A stretch of 64,000 nucleotides of DNA from Psittacicella hinzii (GTDB lineage Bacteria; Pseudomonadota; Gammaproteobacteria; Enterobacterales; Psittacicellaceae). Location: the NCBI RefSeq assembly GCF_003585885.1, contig NZ_NRHC01000002.1:1-64000 (forward strand). Direction: 5' to 3'. The number at the start of each line of letters is the position of its first letter. Position 1 is the first letter of the stretch. Below are positions 37,089 through 43,757 of this stretch, one piece after another. Position numbers and translations under genes: made by a program. The notes under the pieces are model-generated. The model made no database searches, was not told where the DNA came from, and saw only the letters and a program-made list of their open reading frames with translations.

Positions 37089-38021
37089 TTATAAATCAAA
37101 TAAGTACTTAATTGCACGTTTGTCGAAGTCCGTTAAATGCTCACTATTTAAGGCTTGAAGTGCTTGTTCTTGGTTCTGGATGTCGTAAACATCTACAGAT
37201 AGATAAAGGTCATTAACTTCAGCGTAAATTGCCAAGTAATGCCACTTAGTGATCTTAATGGTCTGCCCTTGTGTCCAAGCTTTTAGTCTTGATTTCTCAA
37301 GGTTGACTACATTATGGATCTCTTGTATGTTATAATCTTTTCTGAACTTCTCTGACGTGAGCTGTAAGTCATTACAGTAGTTCTTGAACGCTTCTTCAGA
37401 GAAGATTTCACCGTTGTTAATTTTCGGGGATGTATACCCTACTCTCTCGCATTTAACAATGAGGTCAAAATGAAATTCGAAATCACGCTTCTGGATAGTC
37501 TTATCAACTTCCTCGAACGTCTTTCCGTCGGTAGTACGTTTCTGTTTTATCGTGCAAATAAATGGTAACTCTAGGTTTGCAATGTATGATAAGACGTCAT
37601 CGTTAGCCCTGCTAATCATCATGTGATCCCTCATATTAAGGTTTCCTGATTTATTAGCGAACGCTTTGCCGAAAATTCCATTTTTACCATTCCAGCCGGG
37701 TGATATGCTATCTACCATAATGCACTTATAATCCATGCTTTTCGCTTGCTCTACGCACTTTTTCATTGTCGCGTAATTAAATTCATCGTCATTAACTAGG
37801 GCAATGTCAAAGTAGTTTTTGTTAGCTCCAGCATGTGTAAATGCGGTTTTTATCGCTCCGGCTTCTGTGTCAATCACAGCAATCCTATAGTTGTCCGGAT
37901 TAGGATCTAGACGTCTAAACGCTTCGGCTAATTGTACTGCGTGAACCGTCTTGCCTGATCCGGCTTTTCCTATAAATGCAGCCTTTAAAACTTTCTTTAA
38001 TTGGTCGGCTTTAATAAACAT
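37089..38021 (-). CDS. Sak4-like phage recombination ATPase
   Basis: RecA-fold P-loop ATPase of the phage AAA_24/Sak4 type, probably a single-strand annealing recombinase. Walker A FIGKAGSGKTVHAVQ (about 16-30), IAVIDTEAGA (about 47-56), Walker B KCIMVDSISPGW (about 99-110), and the FICTIKQKR sensor strand (about 155-163). Residues beyond 240 form a small extra domain not recognised. Known Sak4 proteins work with a phage SSB, which is present at 42761. Overlaps the next upstream gene by 11 nt. Confidence 0.75.
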   Translation of the reverse strand: MFIKADQLKKVLKAAFIGKAGSGKTVHAVQLAEAFRRLDPNPDNYRIAVIDTEAGAIKTAFTHAGANKNYFDIALVNDDEFNYATMKKCVEQAKSMDYKCIMVDSISPGWNGKNGIFGKAFANKSGNLNMRDHMMISRANDDVLSYIANLELPFICTIKQKRTTDGKTFEEVDKTIQKRDFEFHFDLIVKCERVGYTSPKINNGEIFSEEAFKNYCNDLQLTSEKFRKDYNIQEIHNVVNLEKSRLKAWTQGQTIKITKWHYLAIYAEVNDLYLSVDVYDIQNQEQALQALNSEHLTDFDKRAIKYLFDL

Positions 38022-38580
38022 TTTTTAGTATTTCCTCCCAGTTGTATCTTCTTACCACGCCATTAGCTGTTAAGTACTCTTCTCGTCCTACCAACATATT
38101 AGGCTCAATCTCTTCAAATTGTTCATAAAAGACCTCTTTAGCCTTTAAGTCCTCACTATCAACAATTGGCTTTAATACGTGGTTTATGACTATGAACGAT
38201 AACGCAATCTTTCGAAACACTTCAAAATTGATTTCCCTGTTTAACTTACCTCCACGTAACTCATCGAAGCTCTTGCCAATTAAGTAGTTTTTTACGTACG
38301 CTTCAAATGCTTTCTCATAGTGAGTAATCAAGATATACAAGGTTGCGTCGTTTTGCATTCGTAAATGCTGGTAGTAGATTAAATCTGGGTTATTACTTGA
38401 AATCATATCTTTCACTCTTTGGTTTAACTCTTCAGCTCTCTTCGCCTTTTCAAGGTCGGGCTCTTCAGGTACCACATTCAAGACACCCGTGTCTCTCTTA
38501 ACAACCCTATAAAATAGCTCTGTTAGTCTTTTCGTGAGGGTTTCGTCTGAAGCTAGAGACTTATTAGTAGTGTCAGCCAT
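38011..38580 (-). CDS. Unrecognised early phage protein (189 aa)
   Basis: Not recognised; all-helical in appearance with a basic-acidic pattern (DLEKAKRAEELNQRVKDMIS at about 43-62). I choose the ATG at 38580, because AGAGGA lies 5 nt upstream and this start falls 19 nt after the neighbour's stop. A longer frame to 38667 would overlap that gene. Overlaps the ATPase gene by 11 nt, so probably translationally coupled with it. Confidence 0.6.
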   Translation of the reverse strand: MADTTNKSLASDETLTKRLTELFYRVVKRDTGVLNVVPEEPDLEKAKRAEELNQRVKDMISSNNPDLIYYQHLRMQNDATLYILITHYEKAFEAYVKNYLIGKSFDELRGGKLNREINFEVFRKIALSFIVINHVLKPIVDSEDLKAKEVFYEQFEEIEPNMLVGREEYLTANGVVRRYNWEEILKNVY

Positions 38581-38599
38581 ACCGATCCTCTTGTATCCA

Positions 38600-39154
38600 T
38601 TACGCAAATGTATCCAAAACGTCTTTATACTTTTCATCAAGTCTATCTTTAAGTACTTTAAATTCATTATCTGTTATCATCAAATAAGATTGTAAATTTC
38701 TTAAACAATCAAACAACATTACAAATTGGTCTTTTCTACTTTCTAAGATTAGTCGTTCATTACCCTCATCCTTTTCTCCTTCTACAGTAACGCCTAATAT
38801 TCTTTCTGCATTCCTAGAATAGTAGTACACGTCAAATCTATTTAAGTAGGTGGTTATGTCGTCCACATTATCCAAGTATTTATTTACCATTTCGTTAACA
38901 GTGTCAGCGCCTTGTGCGAAGAAAGAATCTAGTTTCAAAGTGTTAGCTATTTCAGTGCTAAACTTCCAAGACATTTCTTCAAAGTCAGATATAGCTTTAC
39001 GTAATCCCTTATTTATAAAATGGGTATACATTACTAGATCTGATATATTTGATAAGGTCAAACGTCCAGCATTAATACGACGCTGTGGTTTTACCTTAGT
39101 CTCTTCCAACTCTGGTGCTGCTTGTTGAAATTGTTCTTTATTTTCTTGTGTCAT
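38600..39154 (-). CDS. Unrecognised early phage protein (184 aa)
   Basis: Not recognised. Helical, Gln/Glu-rich N-terminus, basic stretch KVKPQRRINAGRLTLS (about 21-36) that could contact nucleic acid, then long helices (DFEEMSWKFSTEIANTL; FVMLFDCLRNLQSYLMI). It lies in the recombination part of the operon, so a role as an accessory of the ATPase/exonuclease pair is possible but unproven. Confidence 0.6.
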   Translation of the reverse strand: MTQENKEQFQQAAPELEETKVKPQRRINAGRLTLSNISDLVMYTHFINKGLRKAISDFEEMSWKFSTEIANTLKLDSFFAQGADTVNEMVNKYLDNVDDITTYLNRFDVYYYSRNAERILGVTVEGEKDEGNERLILESRKDQFVMLFDCLRNLQSYLMITDNEFKVLKDRLDEKYKDVLDTFA

Positions 39155-39182
39155 GGGTTTGTCCTAATTATTGTCAGAGCCT

Positions 39183-39223
39183 GTTGCAAAGACCTTTTTG
39201 TCTAGCATAGAGACCTTTGCAAC
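39183..39223 (-). repeat. Intercistronic hairpin in the early operon
   Basis: GTTGCAAAG / CTTTGCAAC, a perfect 9-bp outer stem with an inner GTCT/AGAC stem. No T-run follows. It lies in the 113-nt gap after the coiled-coil gene and may mark an mRNA processing or attenuation point. Confidence 0.5.
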
Positions 39224-39250
39224 ATCTCCGTAATGTCATGTTAATTTGCT

Positions 39251-39266
39251 GTTATTGGTTAGGGTT
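39251..39266. repeat. GTTATTGGTTAGGGTT repeat, copy 3
   Basis: One mismatch from the two copies at 30038 and 31682, again next to a gene end (coiled-coil gene, stop at 39268). TTTGCTGTT precedes it, as near copy 1. Confidence 0.55.
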
Positions 39267-39267
39267 T

Positions 39268-39990
39268 TTAGAGTTCATCTTTGTTTAACATTTCGTAGTA
39301 CTCTTCAAAATCTAACTCTTCATCTTGTGGTTTAGCTTTAGTAGTAACTTGATCGTGTTCAAAAAGTTTTTGTTCAACCATGTAGTCGATAGTTAGATCG
39401 ATGTTATTGTGTAAGTATGAGAACACATCTTCATGTTGATCTAATCTTTCCTCTACGTTTGCTTTTAACTCTTTGATTTCTTCACACAGTGCAGTGCATT
39501 CTTCTTCACAACCCTCAAGGTTTTCTGCTAATTCTTGGTTAGTTTCTTCGATTGAGCTTAACTTCTCTTCTAGCTCATCTACGCGATCTTTAAGATTGGC
39601 TGTATCGTTTTTATAGTCTGGTAAGTCGTCTAAATCTTCTACTGTCTCTTCTAATTTTTCAACTTTCCATTCTAAATCGCTAACTGAACTCTCTAGGTCG
39701 TTAAGTTGACTATTGTGTTCATCATAGTGTCTATCTAGAGCTTCTACTGTCTCTTCAAGGTCAGCAAACTTTTCGAAGAGTTGATCTAGTTGGCTCTCTA
39801 CTGTGCCGTCAACCTTTTCAGTTAAGTCAGAGCATTCAGTTTCACAGTATGAGATACGTTCAACTAGTGCCTCGTGATCAGCTTCGTAACCTTTTACTTT
39901 GCTTTCTAGGTTGTCTACTTTAGCTAATAAGTTTTGTACTAATGCAACTAATTCGTTAGTGTTTAAAGCGTTTAAAGTGTTGGTAGTCAT
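39268..39990 (-). CDS. Acidic coiled-coil phage protein (240 aa)
   Basis: Not recognised by family. Residues about 15-205 show strong heptad patterns rich in Glu, Asp and Leu (LESSVSDLEWKVEKLEETVE; NLKDRVDELEEKLSSIEETN), so it is a long coiled coil, probably dimeric or trimeric. It is strongly acidic, with only five Cys and no membrane segment. Second gene of the leftward operon. It may bind partner proteins or mimic nucleic-acid charge. The downstream gap contains a hairpin and the 16-bp repeat. Confidence 0.65.
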   Translation of the reverse strand: MTTNTLNALNTNELVALVQNLLAKVDNLESKVKGYEADHEALVERISYCETECSDLTEKVDGTVESQLDQLFEKFADLEETVEALDRHYDEHNSQLNDLESSVSDLEWKVEKLEETVEDLDDLPDYKNDTANLKDRVDELEEKLSSIEETNQELAENLEGCEEECTALCEEIKELKANVEERLDQHEDVFSYLHNNIDLTIDYMVEQKLFEHDQVTTKAKPQDEELDFEEYYEMLNKDEL

Positions 39991-40048
39991 AATGTTATTC
40001 CTTGTTGTTTTGAGGGTTGAAGTTAATTTGTAAATATTATTTTTAGTT

Positions 40049-40435
40049 TTAGTACTCTACTCTAACGTATGGTTTGTTACCTGTAGAGCTTGTTAACAGT
40101 CTGCCAGATGATAATTTAGCTTTTACTCTGAAGTAGCGAACTGTTTGCTTGTCTCTAATCTCTTTAATCAGGCGTTGTAACGTTGCAGTGTAATCTTGTG
40201 TTACTTTAGAGTAGTGATTAGTGTCTGCTACTCTTGTTTCTTTTACTGATTTGAAATCCGAGTTTGTAATCTCTTGATCTAATGGGATATCTTGACTTGA
40301 TGATAACCAGTAGATTGAGTAGCCTAGTACATGCTCGTTTTCGTCCATTTGCATTAGCTTGATGTTGATATTATTAATTGCTTGTACGAACTTGCATGTT
40401 GTTGATGATGAAGAATGGATTAATTTATTTACCAT
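40049..40435 (-). CDS. Unrecognised first gene of the leftward operon (128 aa)
   Basis: Not recognised. Ser/Thr-rich start (LIHSSSSTTCKFVQAINN), a mixed alpha/beta body, and a basic C-terminal half (RLIKEIRDKQTVRYFRVKAK). It is the gene nearest the PL-like promoter, about 89 nt from its -10, the position lambda N holds. There is no Arg-rich N-peptide motif, so an antiterminator role is only a positional thought. Confidence 0.6.
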   Translation of the reverse strand: MVNKLIHSSSSTTCKFVQAINNINIKLMQMDENEHVLGYSIYWLSSSQDIPLDQEITNSDFKSVKETRVADTNHYSKVTQDYTATLQRLIKEIRDKQTVRYFRVKAKLSSGRLLTSSTGNKPYVRVEY

Positions 40436-40484
40436 TTATTTTTATACCTTTTTTAATTGTTAATTTTTTCAAATGGATCTACGT

Positions 40485-40499
40485 TACCCATTTACTACC
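40485..40499. promoter_or_regulatory. Putative operator at PL, TACC-N7-TACC
   Basis: TACCCATTTACTACC: two TACC half-sites in direct repeat, 11 bp apart, just downstream of the leftward promoter. The same 15-bp design is at 42711 and, in reverse, at 41843. Confidence 0.5.
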
Positions 40500-40523
40500 T
40501 TTTTCTATCATTTTGTTAGTACC

Positions 40524-40552
40524 ATTTTATACCTTTTCATATACCCAATCAA
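40524..40552 (-). promoter_or_regulatory. Leftward early promoter (PL-like)
   Basis: On minus: TTGATT, 17-nt spacer, TAAAAT. The surrounding 45 nt are nearly identical to the PR-like promoter at 42657 in the opposite orientation, including GGTATAT and TATAAAATGGTAC. Confidence 0.7.
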
Positions 40553-40608
40553 TACCCTAAGAATATCTTTTTCTTGATTTCGTTGATAATTAAGTCAAAA
40601 TAATTTTA

Positions 40609-40645
40609 CAAAAATAAAAAAAGACCGGCTAAATTAGCCGATCCA
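40609..40645 (-). terminator. Repressor gene terminator
   Basis: CGGCTAA-T-TTAGCCG stem extended by GAT/GTC, followed on minus by TTTTTTTATTTTT. It lies 7-40 nt past the repressor stop and separates it from the leftward promoter. Confidence 0.85.
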
Positions 40646-40651
40646 TAAAAA

Positions 40652-41713
40652 TTAATTATTATTTTTTCTAAAAATGTAGGAACAAACACCTACTATTTTT
40701 ATTTTTTTAAATTCTTTTAAAGTGTAAAAAGCAGCGTTATCTATTCTTTTAGATACAAAATAATGCTTTCTATCATTAGAAACCACTTCCATAATATGGC
40801 ATAAACTTTCCTCTTCTCCCTCATTTATTAAGTAAATACCAGACGATACAAATTTATCATGAGGTAAAAATTCCACAATATCATCCTTCCAAACTTTAGG
40901 TACAAGATTGTAATTAACAGCTACTCTAAATATAGGGGTTTTCCCTTGCCATTCTTTTAAATCTTCAGCACCTGCTTGTTCTGCTATAACAGTGTGATCC
41001 CTTAAGTTAACTATGTAGCCTGCTAGTTTACTTATACTCTCACTTAGTTCGTCCCAATCTATTGCCTCTTTATTTGTTGATGAGTAATTATAGTATTTTA
41101 AAAATCTAGGATCTTTAATAAACTCTGACTTATCCACCCAACCTTTAAAATTACAATAATCAAAGAACTCTTTAAATAAAGCTCCTCTTAAATTAAATCT
41201 TAATGATAAGCAATCGATCAATCTATTAGGTATCTTTTTATTTTGTTTAACCTTATAAAGGTAGTTATGAGAAAGTCCTAATTCAATGCTTAAATTGCCA
41301 TAACTTAATTCTAACTCTTGACAGAAATCTTCTAAAAGTTCAAAAATTTGCTCGTCTGTCAGTTGTATAAAGGCAGTTACTAAATGTTTAGAATTATCCA
41401 CCTTTAAAGGTTGATACATCTTAATTTTATCTACATCACTATTTAATATATCAAAGATATCAATAGAATACATGTCACAGAATTGCAAGAGCTGGTGATT
41501 ACTAGTTTTTATTTTAAACTTATTATAAAAAATTCCGTCACCATCATTAATAACATCGACTAATCTATAGTTATTATTTTTAATAATAGTTTTAATTACT
41601 TGACGATTGTCTAAGTTAAACTTATCGTCTTTAGTTTCATTATACCAATCCAAAAATTTTATAACGGACGGTTGCTTAGTCGCTCTTATAAATTTAAATA
41701 GATTTTCTTTCAT
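40652..41713 (-). CDS. Phage repressor with two HTH domains and an S24-like C-terminus
   Basis: Probable lysogeny repressor (CI-like role). Residues about 36-90 look like a diverged XRE helix-turn-helix ending in the typical LLQFCDMYSIDIFDIL. Residues about 125-176 hold a second, clearer one (LSYGNLSIELGLSHNYLYKV). The C-terminal part (about 225-353) resembles the S24/LexA fold: an Ala-Gly pair in EQAGAEDL (247-248), NYNLVPKVWKDDIVEF where GDSMxPxxxxGD is expected, SGIYLI, and VSKRID with the expected Lys (K322). The catalytic Ser position appears to be Asn269, so self-cleavage is doubtful. Lies between PL- and PR-like promoters. Confidence 0.75.
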   Translation of the reverse strand: MKENLFKFIRATKQPSVIKFLDWYNETKDDKFNLDNRQVIKTIIKNNNYRLVDVINDGDGIFYNKFKIKTSNHQLLQFCDMYSIDIFDILNSDVDKIKMYQPLKVDNSKHLVTAFIQLTDEQIFELLEDFCQELELSYGNLSIELGLSHNYLYKVKQNKKIPNRLIDCLSLRFNLRGALFKEFFDYCNFKGWVDKSEFIKDPRFLKYYNYSSTNKEAIDWDELSESISKLAGYIVNLRDHTVIAEQAGAEDLKEWQGKTPIFRVAVNYNLVPKVWKDDIVEFLPHDKFVSSGIYLINEGEEESLCHIMEVVSNDRKHYFVSKRIDNAAFYTLKEFKKIKIVGVCSYIFRKNNN

Positions 41714-41812
41714 CGTACATCTTTTAATTCTTCTTAGGGTAAATTTTAAAATTGCCTGTTAATGCAAATTTTGATTTGGACAGTATTATACAATTAATTG
41801 TAATTTTGGGTA

Positions 41813-41857
41813 TACCTTTTTAGCACCTTTTTCTTATTTTTAGGTAGCAATTGGGTA
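41813..41857. promoter_or_regulatory. Putative operators upstream of the repressor gene
   Basis: On plus, TACC-N7-CACC (41813-41827, imperfect, overlapping the palindrome GGTATACC) and GGTA-N7-GGTA (41843-41857). They lie 100-145 nt before the repressor start, consistent with autoregulation. Confidence 0.45.
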
Positions 41858-42130
41858 AATTATTTTGTTCTTCCTTACCAAGATAGTTGTACTATACTGT
41901 TTCTACCTCAAAATTCCCATATAGAAGTCTATTCTAAGAATAACCTTAAATTTATAAGGGTCTTTAGGTGGGCTTAAAAACTTTCTTCTTCTAAAAATCA
42001 ACAATTTAAAATTTAAACGACCAAAAAGAAAATAAAATTTTTCTGCAAAATTTTGAAAAATATGCTACCCTAGAAAAAAGATTATTCTTTAAAGATCCTA
42101 TAAAAACAATATACTTACCTTGCTAGGCAA

Positions 42131-42185
42131 GGGCTAATCCACCCCTCGGGGTGAAACCCTGCGAGGGGTGGGGTAAGATTAGCCC
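42131..42185. repeat. Three-tier GC-rich hairpin
   Basis: Outer stem GGGCTAATC / GATTAGCCC, middle stem CACCCCTCG / CGAGGGGTG, inner GGGT / ACCC with a GAA loop; a 6-nt bulge (GGGTAA) sits on the 3' side. It is unusually GC-rich for this DNA. It could be a single-strand initiation site, a protein-bound cruciform or an RNA. Confidence 0.7.
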
Positions 42186-42254
42186 GCAAGCCGACGCAAA
42201 CGTAAATATTACAAACGTGTCTTTAAGCAGAGAATAACCTTTAATAAAAGATTA

Positions 42255-42276
42255 TTACCCAGCGGTAGCTGATGAA
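42255..42276 (+). repeat. 22-bp origin repeat, copy 1
   Basis: TTACCCAGCGGTAGCTGATG plus AA. An exact inverted copy is at 42486-42507 and a diverged direct copy at 42306. Confidence 0.7.
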
Positions 42277-42305
42277 TACCTAAGACATTCTGAGAATAAA
42301 TATTA

Positions 42306-42327
42306 TTACCCAGCTTTAGCTGATGTA
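42306..42327 (+). repeat. 22-bp origin repeat, copy 2 (diverged)
   Basis: TTACCCAGCTTTAGCTGATG plus TA, three mismatches from copy 1, 51 bp after it. The preceding AATAAAxATTA is also shared. Confidence 0.65.
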
Positions 42328-42346
42328 TATCTAAATTAAATATTAA

Positions 42347-42440
42347 AAACTTTTTAAAACAATTTCTATATAACATTATAGAAAAAACTTTTTAAGATAA
42401 TCTCTATATACATTGTATATAGGGATTTTCTTTTTTTTTG
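42347..42440 (+). repeat. Tandem AT-rich palindrome units with a T-run
   Basis: Two imperfect copies of a unit AAAAACTTTTTAA... each followed by a palindrome: TTTCTATA/TATAGAAA (42363-42384) and CTATATACA-T-TGTATATAG (42404-42422). The second is followed by TTTTCTTTTTTTTT and so could terminate rightward transcripts. Confidence 0.55.
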
Positions 42441-42485
42441 CGAAAAATTTTTTCAAAAAGTTTTTGGCTATTTTGATCCAAAAGT

Positions 42486-42507
42486 TTCATCAGCTACCGC
42501 TGGGTAA
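42486..42507 (-). repeat. 22-bp origin repeat, copy 3 (inverted, exact)
   Basis: Reverse complement of copy 1 over all 22 bp, 210 bp downstream of its end. Confidence 0.7.
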
Positions 42508-42561
42508 AAATATTTTTTTTAAGTCTCCTTTTATATTTAATCTTACTTTAAGAATATCCAT

Positions 42562-42633
42562 TTTTTAACTTCTTATCGCACCCCCTTATACGCTCCCCTT
42601 GACGGTACGCTAGGGGGCGCTTGAAGTTAAAAA
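42562..42633. repeat. Second long hairpin upstream of PR
   Basis: Outer 11-bp stem TTTTTAACTTC / GAAGTTAAAAA and inner GCACCCCC / GGGGGCGC with one mismatch; the loop contains two ACGCT direct repeats. It ends 24 nt before the -35 of the PR-like promoter. Confidence 0.6.
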
Positions 42634-42656
42634 GGTAGCAATCGTACAAAAATGTA

Positions 42657-42685
42657 TTGACTTGGTATATAAAATAGTATAAAAT
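42657..42685 (+). promoter_or_regulatory. Rightward early promoter (PR-like)
   Basis: TTGACT, 17-nt spacer, TAAAAT, 75 nt before ssb. TTGGTA (42662-42667) and TACCAA (42688-42693) form an inverted pair around the -10. Near-identical to the PL-like promoter at 40524-40552. Confidence 0.75.
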
Positions 42686-42710
42686 GGTACCAACAAAATC
42701 AACTTTAAGT

Positions 42711-42725
42711 TACCCATAAACTACC
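42711..42725. promoter_or_regulatory. Putative operator at PR, TACC-N7-TACC
   Basis: TACCCATAAACTACC, the counterpart of the PL operator at 40485, between the PR-like promoter and the ssb start. Confidence 0.5.
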
Positions 42726-42760
42726 TTTTAAAAGTTAACTTAAAGTAAGGATTTTTTTAA

Positions 42761-43531
42761 ATGAGTACATATATCACTATTAAAGGACGTCTAGGGCGAG
42801 ATCCTGAAACATTTCAGTCTGACAATAAAACGTATTGTAGATTGTCAGTCGCTGTAACATATAGATCCTTTAGTAATGAAACAAATGCTTGGGAGGACGT
42901 TTTCACAGAATGGTACAACGTCTTCATCGCTCAACTATATTTAGTTAGTAGAGCTTCACTCTTAAAAAAAGGTTGTGAGGTTATAGTTAGCGGTAACATA
43001 TCTTTTAATAAGTACCAAGATAAAAATACAGGCGAAGAAAGAGTAGGTAAAAATATGAACTGCTCTGAACTGTATTTCACTACTACCAACGATCAATCAT
43101 TACAACAATGTGTACAGATCGCAACGAGTAACTTCGGTAATACTCAACCACAAAGTGGCGGTTTTAATAATAACCAAAATAATGGTTTCAACAACCAACC
43201 ACAACAGAACGGCTTTAGAAACCAAAGCCAACAAGGTTTTAGTAATCAGCAAGGCTTTAAGCCACAACAGGCTAATCCAACTCCTGTGCCGCAATACCAA
43301 CAAGCTCCACAGCAACCACAACAACAGCCTGTTCAAAATGTTCAGACTCAACCACAGTTTAAACCAAATGGCGAGATAGATACAACTATCAACCCAGTAA
43401 CTGGTCAGCCATTCCAACAATCGAACCCATACCAGCCTACTAACCAACCAATGAAACAGGTTAATAGACCGGTACAAGAATACTCTGATGATAGTGCAGT
43501 ATCAGTACCAGAAGAGAGTATACCTTTTTAA
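42761..43531 (+). CDS. ssb: Phage single-stranded DNA-binding protein
   Basis: OB-fold SSB for replication and recombination. Residues 1-110 are the binding domain: YITIKGRLGRDPETFQSDNK at 4-23, WEDVFTEWYNVFI, GCEVIVSGNISFNKY. Residues about 125-235 form a long Gln/Asn-rich linker. The end DDSAVSVPEESIPF is the acidic tip with the IPF-type last residues that dock partner proteins in bacterial SSBs. Length 256 aa is long because of the linker. First gene after the PR-like promoter. Likely partner of the Sak4-like ATPase. Confidence 0.9.
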   Translation: MSTYITIKGRLGRDPETFQSDNKTYCRLSVAVTYRSFSNETNAWEDVFTEWYNVFIAQLYLVSRASLLKKGCEVIVSGNISFNKYQDKNTGEERVGKNMNCSELYFTTTNDQSLQQCVQIATSNFGNTQPQSGGFNNNQNNGFNNQPQQNGFRNQSQQGFSNQQGFKPQQANPTPVPQYQQAPQQPQQQPVQNVQTQPQFKPNGEIDTTINPVTGQPFQQSNPYQPTNQPMKQVNRPVQEYSDDSAVSVPEESIPF

Positions 43532-43651
43532 TTAGCGCCTAAACCTTGGTCGTTATTTAGAAGTTTTGATTTTTTCCTTTATTATTATTTAATATTTTAG
43601 ACATTTTTTCAGTAGTTCTATAGCTATTTAATTTTGTTTAATTATTCTTTG

Positions 43652-43727
43652 TTGTTGATAGCCTTAGAGAACTGCTTCGGTAGTCCATTTTCATAAAGCG
43701 GGGCTAAGGCTATTTTTCTCTCAACAA
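43652..43727 (+). ncRNA. Structured RNA / terminator after ssb
   Basis: Nested stems: TTGTTGA (43652) with TCAACAA (43721), ATAGCCTTAG (43658) with CTAAGGCTAT (43704), and an inner CTGC-TTCG-GTAG with a stable UUCG loop. TTTTT follows the second stem. It ends 30 nt before the Panacea gene. It may be the ssb terminator, a riboregulator, or a small phage RNA. Confidence 0.5.
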
Positions 43728-43757
43728 GTAATAATAAAGACAACTAAAAGGTATACA

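Larger units (their letters stand above)
41714..42760. other. Phage control and putative origin region (no gene)
   Basis: 1047 nt with no supportable coding frame. It holds, in order: likely repressor operators (41813-41857), an AT-rich stretch, a three-tier GC-rich hairpin (42131-42185), two direct 22-bp repeats (42255, 42306), tandem AT-rich palindromes ending in a terminator-like T-run (42347-42440), an inverted third copy of the 22-bp repeat (42486), a second long hairpin (42562-42633), and the rightward promoter (42657-42685) with operators. The density of repeats and hairpins beside ssb suggests a replication origin combined with the genetic switch. Confidence 0.6.

Noticed and set aside
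39174-39239. 21-codon minus frame in the operon gap
   Set aside because: No good ribosome site and it coincides with the hairpin at 39183-39223, which explains its base pattern.
43100-43477. Leu/Trp-rich minus frame inside ssb
   Set aside because: Antisense of the Gln/Asn linker of SSB (CAA/CAG read as TTG/CTG).
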